Positions 1 through 5,353 are shown, counted from the first letter of the stretch. The stretch: 8,044 bases of DNA from AC-32 sp038236705 (GCA_038236705.1 JBBRZN010000064.1:1-8044), one strand, 5' to 3'. Notes: generated from the letters alone by a model not told the origin. Numbers and translations: made by a program.

Positions 1-2
1 AG

Positions 3-254
3 ATCTTCCCGGGCGAGGTGAGGCTCAAAATCACCTCCGCCGAGGCAGCCGCACTTCAGCCGTTCACCGAGCCGCCGCCTCAGGAACAGATTCTCCCCGA
101 GAAAGCACCGCTCGGACGTCGCGTCTCGAACTGGCTGCGCGAACCGCTAGCAGCCGTTCCCGCAGACGCTCGCGTAGAACTACCCTCCGCCGCGCACACG
201 TCGTGTCGCCTTTCGGCTCTTAAGCGACGTTCCGCAGCGAAGGAATCAACGTGA
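3..254 (+). CDS. Unidentified open frame, partial at the left edge
   Basis: This frame is open from the window edge and has an internal GTG at position 18. It encodes a Pro/Ala/Glu-rich polypeptide containing the stretch RLKITSAEAAALQPF and then RRVSNWLREPLA. I do not recognise the family. It reads more like real protein than the other two frames here, and third codon positions are mostly G or C. The last 17 or so codons run through the 26-nt repeat at 204-229 and into the antisense-free start of the transposase fragment. The original protein therefore probably ended or was broken near position 203, and the final residues are likely junk. It may be the C-terminus of a larger gene lying to the left. 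No metal motifs or membrane segment are visible. Confidence 0.33.
   Translation: MFPGEVRLKITSAEAAALQPFTEPPPQEQILPEKAPLGRRVSNWLREPLAAVPADARVELPSAAHTSCRLSALKRRSAAKEST
204..229. repeat. 26-nt near-palindromic repeat, copy A
   Basis: The element has arm TGTCGC, a 14-nt centre and arm GCGACG, and is one of three copies in the window. It shares a continuous 17-nt match, positions 203-219, with copy B at 2031-2047. The arms pair as GTCGC/GCGAC and extend to TT/AA if one C is bulged. It ends exactly one base before the transposase similarity begins (Phe codon at 230). Confidence 0.6.
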
Positions 255-535
255 TCCACACGCCGGTGCGAGCGCCGCAGGCGAATGCACACGCAGAGCG
301 GTTCGTCCGCACCGTCAGAACGGAGTGTCTCGACTGGCTCCTGATCGTCGGCCGCCGCCACCTCGAACACGTCCTGCGCATCTACATCCAGCACTGCAAC
401 CGCGAGCGCCCGCACCGCGGACTCGCGCTGCAGCTGCCCGTAGCGCCACGGCTCAAGCTACCGCCGGGCGGCGATGTCCAGCGTCGCGACCGGCTCGGCG
501 GCCTCGTGCACGAGTACTACAGAGCCGCGGCATGA
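227..535 (+). pseudogene. IS481/IS3-type transposase, C-terminal fragment
   Basis: The frame reads FRSEGINVIHTPVRAPQANA and continues HAERFVRTVRTECLDWLLI, which is the end of a retroviral-type integrase core (rve, DDE) of the IS481/IS3 group. The conserved Glu in HAERF (codon 296-298) should be the third catalytic acid. The two Asp residues that precede it in an intact enzyme are missing, because the frame meets a stop at 221-223 and no upstream frame carries the rest of the core. The C-terminal tail with RRDRLGG and HEYYRAAA is complete and ends in TGA at 533-535. The piece is therefore a 5'-truncated, inactive remnant of about 100 codons. The GTG at 251 is an internal Val codon, not a start. 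Its truncated edge abuts repeat copy A, and its stop overlaps the ATG of the VOC remnant (ATGA). Confidence 0.85.
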
Positions 536-979
536 GTGAACGTGGTTTTGACACCCTTCACGCCTCATCAACCGTCTTCACGAACGAGGAGCGCGAACGC
601 GATCCGAGCCGCACCTCGACCGACATCGGCTGCGTACACCACATCGCGTTCTCGCTCTCGCAGGCCACGTTCCAGCAGGCGGTGGAGCGACTCGACGAGC
701 GCGGGATCCGGCACAGCGGCGTCAAGGACCGCGGCTGCATGGACTCGATCTACTGCGAGGATCCTCTCGGCCTCCTGATCGAGCTCTCGTCCTATCGCTT
801 CGAGCCGCCGTTCGGCTACACGCACGCCGATATGCTGCTCGAGGCGCACAAGATTCCGAGTGGAGCGTGGCGACTACAACATCGCCCAGGATTACCTTGC
901 GGACGCGATCGAGAACCTCGTGAGGCGATCGCGGGCGTCGCTCTCGGACGACCGGTCGCCGAAGCACCCCTACGACTAG
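532..979 (+). pseudogene. VOC-superfamily (glyoxalase/extradiol dioxygenase-like) protein, C-terminal half with a frameshift
   Basis: From the ATG at 532 the frame carries a VOC module: VHHIAF (residues 35-40), DERGIRHSG, DSIYCEDPLGLLIEL (71-85) and FEPPFGYTHAD. In this fold the His of HHIAF and the Glu of LLIEL (E84) are metal ligands. After Ile108 an extra C in the CC at 856-857 moves the reading to another frame, which continues RVERGDYNIAQDYL and ends RSPKHPYD with TAG at 977-979. Both parts look like one protein, so the break is a one-base insertion or a sequencing error. Related two-module enzymes are about twice this long, so the N-terminal half is also missing, probably removed at the junction with the transposase fragment. 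The stop lies 9 nt before the GST start, so the two were likely co-transcribed. The substrate is unknown. Confidence 0.75.
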
Positions 980-983
980 GAGG
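978..983 (+). promoter_or_regulatory. Ribosome binding site of the GST gene
   Basis: AGGAGG lies 5 nt before the GTG at 989 and overlaps the stop codon of the VOC remnant. It fixes GTG 989 as the start and implies co-translation with the upstream gene. Confidence 0.85.
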
Positions 984-988
984 ATCAC

Positions 989-1681
989 GTGGCTACGAAC
1001 ACGCTGAACATCCTGAAGCCGAGCGTCAACAACCTGACCGCTCGCATCTTCGTGCGAGCCGCCAGGCTCGACTTCGAGGAGCTGGACGTGTGGGGGAAGA
1101 CGACGACCCCGGAGTTCCTGGAGAAGTACCCGGCCCACCTCACGCCGATGCTCGAGGAAGAGGGGCTGCCGAAGGGTGCGCTCGGGGAAAGCTGCGCGAT
1201 CATGCAGTACCTCTGCAACAAGCACGGCCTCGACCAGTTCTATCCAACGGACCCCGCGAAGAAGGCGATGGTCGACAACGCGATGTTCTACCTGATCGGC
1301 ACGTTCTATCCGCTCCTCACGCGCGCCACCTACCCGGCGCTCGGCTTCCCGCAGTATCCGGGCGAGGTCGCGACGTCCGAGGCCGACGACGACATGAAGG
1401 CGAAGGCGCAGAAGGACGCCGAAGCCGCGCTCGCCGAGCCGCTCGATGTCTTCCGCGCGTTCTTCCTGGACGGGAAGCAGTTCATCGGAGGCGACGCGCC
1501 CTCGATCGCCGACATCCGCCTGGCCGCGACGCTCGAGTTCCTGCGCGCGATCGACTACGAGTTCCCGGCCTGGGCCGAGGAGTACATGACCGCGATGGAG
1601 ACGACCCTCGGCGAGGCGTACTCGGAGCCGGCGGCGGACGTGCGCGGCTACATCGCCTCCGTGAAGTCGCAGAGTGCGTGA
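989..1681 (+). CDS. Glutathione S-transferase family protein
   Basis: This is an intact 230-residue protein of normal GST length, starting at a GTG with a perfect ribosome site. The N-terminal thioredoxin-like domain (about 1-80) has LKPSVNN (9-15), where Ser12 is in the usual catalytic position. It also has LTPML (51-55) with the cis-Pro, and GESCAIMQYL (66-75), where E67-S68 is the usual glutathione-binding pair. The all-helical C-terminal domain contains FIGGDAPSIADIRLAATLEF, with the conserved N-capping box at S172-D175. It is expected to be a cytosolic enzyme that conjugates or isomerises substrates with a low-molecular-weight thiol. In actinobacteria the thiol actually used is unclear. 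Its coupling to a VOC/dioxygenase-like gene suggests a ring-cleavage or electrophile-detoxification pair. That is inference from context, since the partner is now broken. Confidence 0.93.
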   Translation: MATNTLNILKPSVNNLTARIFVRAARLDFEELDVWGKTTTPEFLEKYPAHLTPMLEEEGLPKGALGESCAIMQYLCNKHGLDQFYPTDPAKKAMVDNAMFYLIGTFYPLLTRATYPALGFPQYPGEVATSEADDDMKAKAQKDAEAALAEPLDVFRAFFLDGKQFIGGDAPSIADIRLAATLEFLRAIDYEFPAWAEEYMTAMETTLGEAYSEPAADVRGYIASVKSQSA

Positions 1682-1750
1682 GTCCTGGCGGCGGGATCGC
1701 CGAAACCTGGCCCCCGCCGCGAGCGATCAACTAATCGAACGCGCGCGACT

Positions 1751-1969
1751 ACGAGATTTGCCGCGTGCCCGCAGTGCGGTGCGCCCGTGCGCGGCTCCGA
1801 CCTGCTTGTCAGCGGCCACCGCCCCAACCCGAAGTGCCGCAAGGCCCTCACCTCGCTGCTGACGGCCCCACGAGCGGGCCTCGACTCCAACGAGTACCTC
1901 GCGCTCCTGGGTGCGCTCGGCGTGCTCGTCGGCTTGGCGCTGGCCACGACCGCCGAGCCCGCGGGTTGA
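1751..1969 (+). CDS. Small zinc-finger protein with C-terminal membrane segment; start codon lost or non-canonical
   Basis: The frame, open after the GST stop, reads RFAACPQCGAPVRG, then VSGHRPNPKCRKAL, and ends with the hydrophobic stretch EYLALLGALGVLVGLALATT before TGA at 1967-1969. CPQC plus a later HRPNPKC gives three Cys and one His, a plausible but incomplete zinc-ribbon set. The C-terminus could be one membrane helix. The only canonical start in frame is GTG 1787, which would cut off the CPQC pair. An ACG at 1751 stands just where an ATG would give a natural start (M)RFAACPQC. So either a start codon mutated from T to C, an ACG start is used, or this is a fragment fused in frame after the GST stop. 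Function unknown. No ribosome site is evident. Confidence 0.5.
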   Translation, partial: TRFAACPQCGAPVRGSDLLVSGHRPNPKCRKALTSLLTAPRAGLDSNEYLALLGALGVLVGLALATTAEPAG

Positions 1970-2031
1970 GCCACTCTCAAGCCGCAGCCAGCGCAGCCGA
2001 ACGGCTCCCGGGTCGACAGCCAGGTGCGCGG

Positions 2032-2057
2032 TGTCGCCTTTCGGCTCAACTGCGACA
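2032..2057. repeat. 26-nt near-palindromic repeat, copy B
   Basis: The element has perfect arms TGTCGC (2032-2037) and GCGACA (2052-2057) around 14 nt that include GCCTTTCGGC. It has the same length and left half as copy A. It contains the TGA stop (2046-2048) of the minus-strand Arg-rich open frame, and its right arm forms part of a second hairpin at 2052-2075. Confidence 0.65.
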
Positions 2058-2606
2058 AGCCGCGTCGCTTGTCGCGCCAGCTTCTGGCCCCCTCGAGCCC
2101 CATTTAGGAACGACCGTCAGCGGGCCGTGGGGCCGCTCGAGGGCGGCGCGCATGCGCTCGGCGTTGCTCGCGCGCGTTGCCCCGACGGTCTTGCCGCTCG
2201 CGTTCACGAGCCGGACGCGCGGATCCGGCGGCGCCGGCGGGCGGGCGTCGTGCTGGTCGAGCCAGTCTGCGTAGGAGAACTCGCGGGCGGGGCCGCGCAC
2301 ACCTCGAGTGGCGGCCGGTTGGCGCTTTGGCTCGGCGGCTGGCTGCTGTCCGCGGCGCAGTTCCGGTCTCATCGCGGGGTCGTAGAGCTCGCGGTAGCGG
2401 GCGGGATTCTGGCGGGCGAGCCGGCGGCGTGCGTTGTAGTCGCGGCGTCTTTGCTCACGCTGCTTGGCGCGCTGGAGCTCGCGCTCGTGCCGGGTGCGGG
2501 CCCGGTCTCGTCCATCACACCGGCGATCGTCCGCCGGCGAGCGTATCGACCTGTCGCCGACCGAACGCGCCTGTGAGGTGGCCTGCGCCGCCCGCGGCGA
2601 CGTGCT
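2046..2606 (-). pseudogene. Arg-rich hypothetical protein, 5' end missing
   Basis: Immediately after the deacetylase stop, and in the same frame, an open frame of 186 codons runs to a TGA inside repeat copy B. Most of it looks coding, with heavily G/C third positions. It has a helical basic region RTRHERELQRAKQREQRRR, then LARQNPARYRELYDP, then FSYADWLDQHD, PDPRVRLVNASGKTVG and ERMRAALERPHGPLTVVP. There is no ATG, GTG or TTG from 2606 down to the ATG at 2372, and that ATG lies in the middle of the plausible protein. The natural start is therefore lost, or only the last 108 residues are made. The tail after VVPKW probably comes from the repeat. I do not recognise the family. The basic coil suggests nucleic-acid contact, which is only a guess. 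Confidence 0.42.
2052..2075. repeat. Perfect 9-bp inverted repeat with 6-nt loop
   Basis: GCGACAAGC (2052-2060) and GCTTGTCGC (2067-2075) pair perfectly around CGCGTC. The left arm shares GCGACA with repeat copy B, so two mutually exclusive hairpins overlap. No T-run follows, so it is not a typical intrinsic terminator. Confidence 0.7.
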
Positions 2607-3392
2607 TTAGGAGAGCATCCACCCGAGCTGGACGGATCGAAGACCGCGGGATTCGGCGGCCGTGAGGATCGCGGGCAGCGCCTCGACGGTCTGGGTCCGC
2701 GAGGCGCGCCGGCCCGTCCCGTCTCCGTCGTGGAGGAGGATCACCGCGCCGGGCGCGAGCAGCGAGCGGACACGCTGGATTATGGCCTGGTGCCCGGGCA
2801 AGGCGGTGTCGAACACCGAGCCGTCCCAGGCGCATAGCTGGTAGCCGAGCTGGCCGACGACGGCTTTGAGCCAGGGGCTGCGGGCGCCGTGCGGTGGGCG
2901 GAAGAGCGGCGCGGGCGGCCTCCCGGTGGCGCACCTGATGGCGTCCTCGGTGTCCGCCAGCTGGGCGCGGATCGTGCGGGGCGGTGTCAGCGCGAGCAGC
3001 CGGTGGTCGTAGCCGTGGTTGCCGATCTCGTGACCGTCGGCCACCACGCGCGCAGCGATGTCCGGGTGCGACCTTGCGGCGCGACCGAGCACGAAGAAGG
3101 TCGCCGCGTGCCCGCGCTCGGAGAGGATGGCGCTGATCTCCTCGGTGAAGCGAGGGTCGGGGCCGTCGTCGAAGGTGAGCGCGAATCGGCCGCCGTCTCG
3201 ACGCGGCGAGGCGGGGCGGCCGAACACTCGCGAGCGCGGCGCGAATGTTCCCCTCAGGTACGCGGCGGCCGCGGTCAGGCCTGTTGCCGTCAGCGCGGGC
3301 CCGGTGCCGAGCGAGCGGTCGAGGGCGACCCCCGCAGCGCAGGCGAAGGCGCCGACGGTGCCGCAGGCGAGCCAGGTCTCGACCTTCTCCAT
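2607..3392 (-). CDS. Polysaccharide deacetylase (NodB domain, CE4)
   Basis: This 261-residue protein has two N-terminal hydrophobic stretches (about 7-24 and 31-46), which suggest membrane anchoring with the domain outside. All five NodB motifs are recognisable. TFDDGPDP (73-80) holds the catalytic base D75 and metal ligand D76. HEIGNHGYDH (121-130) has the metal histidines H126 and H130. RPPHG (165-169) and CAWDGSVFD (187-195) follow, and LLHD (219-222) holds the catalytic H221. The family removes N- or O-acetyl groups from chitin-like glycans, peptidoglycan or glycolipids using a divalent metal. The ATG at 3392 is only 2 nt after the GT4 stop, with no separate ribosome site, so translation is probably coupled. 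The pairing suggests that the transferase adds an acetylated sugar which this enzyme trims. That is inference. The stop is TAA at 2607-2609. Confidence 0.92.
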   Translation of the reverse strand: MEKVETWLACGTVGAFACAAGVALDRSLGTGPALTATGLTAAAAYLRGTFAPRSRVFGRPASPRRDGGRFALTFDDGPDPRFTEEISAILSERGHAATFFVLGRAARSHPDIAARVVADGHEIGNHGYDHRLLALTPPRTIRAQLADTEDAIRCATGRPPAPLFRPPHGARSPWLKAVVGQLGYQLCAWDGSVFDTALPGHQAIIQRVRSLLAPGAVILLHDGDGTGRRASRTQTVEALPAILTAAESRGLRSVQLGWMLS

Positions 3393-3394
3393 CG

Positions 3395-4567
3395 CTAGGC
3401 GGCGAACGCGCGCGACGAGCCACCGCGTGGCGAGAGCACGCTCTCGTAGAGCGCCTCGAGCCGATCGACGACGGTCGGCAAGGCGAAGGCCGAGACGGCA
3501 CGTGCCCGTCCGGCGGCGCCCATCCGCTGCGCGAGCGGGACGTCGTTCAGGAGACGTTCGAGCGCATCGGCGAACGCCTGCTCGTCTGTCGGCTCGTCGA
3601 CCATCAACCCGTCGACGTCGTCCCGCATCACGAACTCGAAGCCTGGGAGGCGGCTGGCGACCACCGGCAACCCGGCGCTCATAGCCTCGAGCAGCACCAT
3701 CCCGAACGAGGCGAGGCTGCAGGGCGTGCACAGGATCTCCGCGCTCGCGAGGTAGCGCGGCCGCAGGCGGTTCACCCGGCCGGCGAAGATCACGTCGGCC
3801 CGGAGCTCGCTCGGCACCATGCGCTCGACGAGCGGCCGCAGCGGGCCGTCGCCGACGATGACGAGCCGGACGTCGTCGCGCCTGCGGCGCAGCGCGGCGA
3901 AGGCGCCGATCATGTGCTTGACGCCGTTCCGCGGGTCGAACCGTCCCACGAAGAGGAGCGTGCGCCGGCCTGCCAGCTCGGGCAGCGGCTCCGCCTCGGG
4001 GGAGAAGAAGGTGGTGTCGATCCCGTTCGGGATCGTCGTGAACCTCAGGTCGGGGAAGAAGGGTGAGAGCGAGTCGACGACGGCGTCGGAGACGGAGATG
4101 CAGGCGTCGAGTCGCTCGAGCGCCCTCTTCAGCGGCCGCCGGAAGGAACGCAGGAGGCGGCACTCGTCGGCAACCACGCTGTGGAACGTGCCGACGGTGG
4201 CGCCGGCGCGCGAGCGCACGATCCCGGTCGCCGGAAGCATGAAGCCGAGCGGGTTGTGCACGTGCACAACGTCGAAGCGGCGCTCTGCGTAGATCCGGTC
4301 GAGTGCCGAGACGAGACGAGCTCCCACGCTGACGAGCGTCTCGGCTCCGTTGGCGTAGAACGGGAACGCGCGCCCGACGCTCACCAGCTCGAAGCTCCGT
4401 TCCGGCAAATCGTGCGCATCCACCGTGCGGGGCGTCACGGTAAGGCGCGGGGTGATTACGGTCACGTCATGGCCGCGACGTGTGAGCTCGCCCGCCTGCC
4501 CGTGGACCTGCTCCGTGATGCCACCCAGCTGCGGGTAGTAGTAGTCGCTGACGATCCCGATCCTCAT
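3395..4567 (-). CDS. GT4-family (GT-B fold) glycosyltransferase
   Basis: This 390-residue protein has the normal GT4 length. The N-terminal domain has SDYYYPQLGGITEQVHGQ (7-24) with the glycine loop G15-G16, then RRGHDVTVITP (30-40), DVVHVHNPLG (99-108) and GTFHSVV (126-132). The C-terminal nucleotide-sugar domain has IPNGID (179-184), LLFVGRFDPRNGVKHM (204-219) with R209 and K217, VGDGPL (238-243) and FGMVLLEAMSAGLPVV (288-303). In the EX7E motif the second Glu is E294, but the first position is Ala286 (SLASFG), an unusual loss. It probably transfers a sugar from an NDP- or GDP-sugar to a lipid or glycan on the cytoplasmic face of the membrane, as the PimA/PimB-like members do. The acceptor cannot be read from sequence. 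ATG 4567 is chosen over the GTG-less 15-codon N-terminal extension because GGAGG sits 7 nt before it. It is the first gene of a pair with the deacetylase. Confidence 0.93.
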   Translation of the reverse strand: MRIGIVSDYYYPQLGGITEQVHGQAGELTRRGHDVTVITPRLTVTPRTVDAHDLPERSFELVSVGRAFPFYANGAETLVSVGARLVSALDRIYAERRFDVVHVHNPLGFMLPATGIVRSRAGATVGTFHSVVADECRLLRSFRRPLKRALERLDACISVSDAVVDSLSPFFPDLRFTTIPNGIDTTFFSPEAEPLPELAGRRTLLFVGRFDPRNGVKHMIGAFAALRRRRDDVRLVIVGDGPLRPLVERMVPSELRADVIFAGRVNRLRPRYLASAEILCTPCSLASFGMVLLEAMSAGLPVVASRLPGFEFVMRDDVDGLMVDEPTDEQAFADALERLLNDVPLAQRMGAAGRARAVSAFALPTVVDRLEALYESVLSPRGGSSRAFAA

Positions 4568-4574
4568 CTCCCTG

Positions 4575-4579
4575 CCTCC
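4575..4579 (-). promoter_or_regulatory. Ribosome binding site of the GT4 gene
   Basis: GGAGG on the minus strand lies 7 nt before ATG 4567 and decides this start over an ATG 45 nt further upstream (4612). Confidence 0.75.
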
Positions 4580-4636
4580 GAATCTCCCGAGGGGTGGCCC
4601 AGCAGTTCCCAATCATCCCACCCTGCCCTGGCCCCG

Positions 4637-4659
4637 GTTCACCGGACACTTGGGTGAAC
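4637..4659. repeat. Inverted repeat, possible insertion-sequence end or operator
   Basis: GTTCACC (4637-4643) and GGTGAAC (4653-4659) pair perfectly around 9 nt. On the minus strand the element lies 28 nt after the stop of the IS3-like fragment and about 70 nt before the GT4 start. It could be the terminal part of the insertion sequence or an operator for the operon. Confidence 0.4.
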
Positions 4660-4687
4660 ACAGCGATGCGAGCGCGATCAGGTGCGC

Positions 4688-4857
4688 TCATGCCTCGGTC
4701 GGCGTGCCGTAGCCGTGACGCTCGAGCAGCCACTCGCGGTTGGGGTAGCGGCGAACTGGCGGACAGCGGCGCGGAGCTCCTCAAAGGTGGCGAAGCGCTC
4801 GATCCAGAGCACCTGCTCTTTGAGCGTCTGGATCAACTCCTCGGCGCAGCCGATGTG
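4688..4857 (-). pseudogene. IS3-like transposase (rve), C-terminal fragment with a frameshift
   Basis: Read on the minus strand the fragment starts HIGCAEELIQTLKEQVLW and continues IERFATFEELRAAVRQFA. After a one-base loss near 4745-4752 it continues in another frame as YPNREWLLERHGYGTPTEA and stops at 4688-4690. This is the end of an IS3-group integrase core. GCAEE contains the third catalytic acid, and NREWLLERHGY is the familiar C-terminal signature. The two Asp residues and everything upstream are absent, so it is inactive. It is a different family member from the fragment at 227-535. Its truncated edge stops 8 nt from repeat copy C. The large minus-strand open frame that continues to 5340 above it does not look like transposase and is not called. 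Confidence 0.82.
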
Positions 4858-4864
4858 CAACGCG

Positions 4865-4890
4865 TGTCGCCTTCTGTTGGAAGTGCGACA
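4865..4890. repeat. 26-nt near-palindromic repeat, copy C
   Basis: The arms TGTCGC (4865-4870) and GCGACA (4885-4890) are the same as in copy B with the same 14-nt spacing. The centre differs but adds CTTC/GAAG, giving a 10-bp stem with one bulged T and a 5-nt loop. That pattern looks like compensatory change. It lies beside the truncated edge of the IS3-like fragment. Confidence 0.62.
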
Positions 4891-4897
4891 GCCATCT

Positions 4898-4918
4898 CGG
4901 ACCCCAGATCGGGGTCCG
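4898..4918. repeat. Perfect 8-bp GC-rich hairpin
   Basis: CGGACCCC (4898-4905) pairs with GGGGTCCG (4911-4918) around AGATC. It follows repeat copy C by 7 nt and has no T-run. It may form part of the same mobile or recombination element. Confidence 0.65.
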
Positions 4919-5163
4919 TGGCACGTGCAAGGAGCCGAGCCCGCTGGATCGCTCCGCCGACGTTCCGCGGCAAGCAGACCGGGCGAACTGCTGGCGACGG
5001 GCGCGGTCGTCCTGTCGCCGGGGAGCCTCGTGTCGAGCTCGACTGGCGTGCCTTCTGCGCTCGCTACTTTCCCGGGCGCCGTCGCCGGTACGATCTCGAA
5101 GCAGTGGTCGCGTACGGTGCGCTCCGCAGCTCCGTTGATGCGCAAGCCCGCCTCGAACCGTGA
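4918..5163 (+). CDS. Small hypothetical protein, possible fragment
   Basis: The C-terminal half of this frame looks real: VELDWRAFCARYFPGRRRRY followed by DLEAVVAYGALRSS and a TGA stop at 5161-5163. The aromatic and charged pattern and the compact ending resemble a small soluble protein, but I cannot name the family. The start is uncertain. GTG 4918 gives 81 residues, but the first 30 or so are Arg-rich and low in information, and the frame stays open further upstream through repeat copy C. The real coding part may begin near 5010 with the start lost. It runs in the same direction as the zinc-ribbon ORF at 5194, 30 nt downstream. Confidence 0.38.
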   Translation: MARARSRARWIAPPTFRGKQTGRTAGDGRGRPVAGEPRVELDWRAFCARYFPGRRRRYDLEAVVAYGALRSSVDAQARLEP

Positions 5164-5193
5164 ACATTCAACAACCTCAGCCGCGGTGACTTG

Positions 5194-5343
5194 ATGGCTG
5201 CGCGGGCGCTCCGGCAAATCTTCACGCGGAAGATGAAGTGCCCGCACTGCCGGAAGCGGCTCGGCTTCTTTCCGCCGCCCACGGCGTGCCCACATTGCGG
5301 ACGCCAGATCTACGAAACAAGCGACAGACGGCGCAGACACTGA
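5194..5343 (+). CDS. 49-residue double-CPHC zinc-ribbon protein
   Basis: ATG 5194 opens a 49-residue ORF, too short for a usual 60-residue cutoff. It contains KMKCPHCRKRLGFFPPPTAC, then PHCGRQIYE and a basic tail. The spacing CPHC-13-CPHC is a classic four-Cys zinc ribbon, and both knuckles have the same CPHC sequence. An ATG preceded in frame by TTG is the likely start; the GGTGAC upstream is a weak ribosome site. Such tiny ribbons usually bind nucleic acid or mediate protein contacts. No specific role can be read here. With Arg/Lys on both sides of the ribbon, nucleic-acid binding is plausible. It ends convergently with the minus-strand ORF at 5396. Confidence 0.65.
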   Translation: MAARALRQIFTRKMKCPHCRKRLGFFPPPTACPHCGRQIYETSDRRRRH

Positions 5344-5353
5344 CTAGCCACCG

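Noticed and set aside
325..1734. 469-codon plus-strand open frame
   Set aside because: It joins an out-of-frame reading of the transposase, the first part of the VOC remnant and an out-of-frame reading of GST. Only 532-858 is real coding.
2089..2145. CCCTCGAG and CTCGAGGG as a paired inverted repeat
   Set aside because: XhoI-type palindromes are frequent in GC-rich DNA, and the two lie inside the Arg-rich open frame with no other symmetry.
2515..4163. Long minus-strand open frames around the deacetylase, including a 518-codon version
   Set aside because: The part upstream of ATG 3392 is an Arg-rich shadow of the GT4 gene in another frame. The NodB protein and its coupling to GT4 fix the true start.
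4678..5340. 220-codon minus-strand open frame as one protein
   Set aside because: Only the last 55 or so codons resemble a transposase; the rest is low-information and runs through the repeat and antisense to two small plus ORFs.
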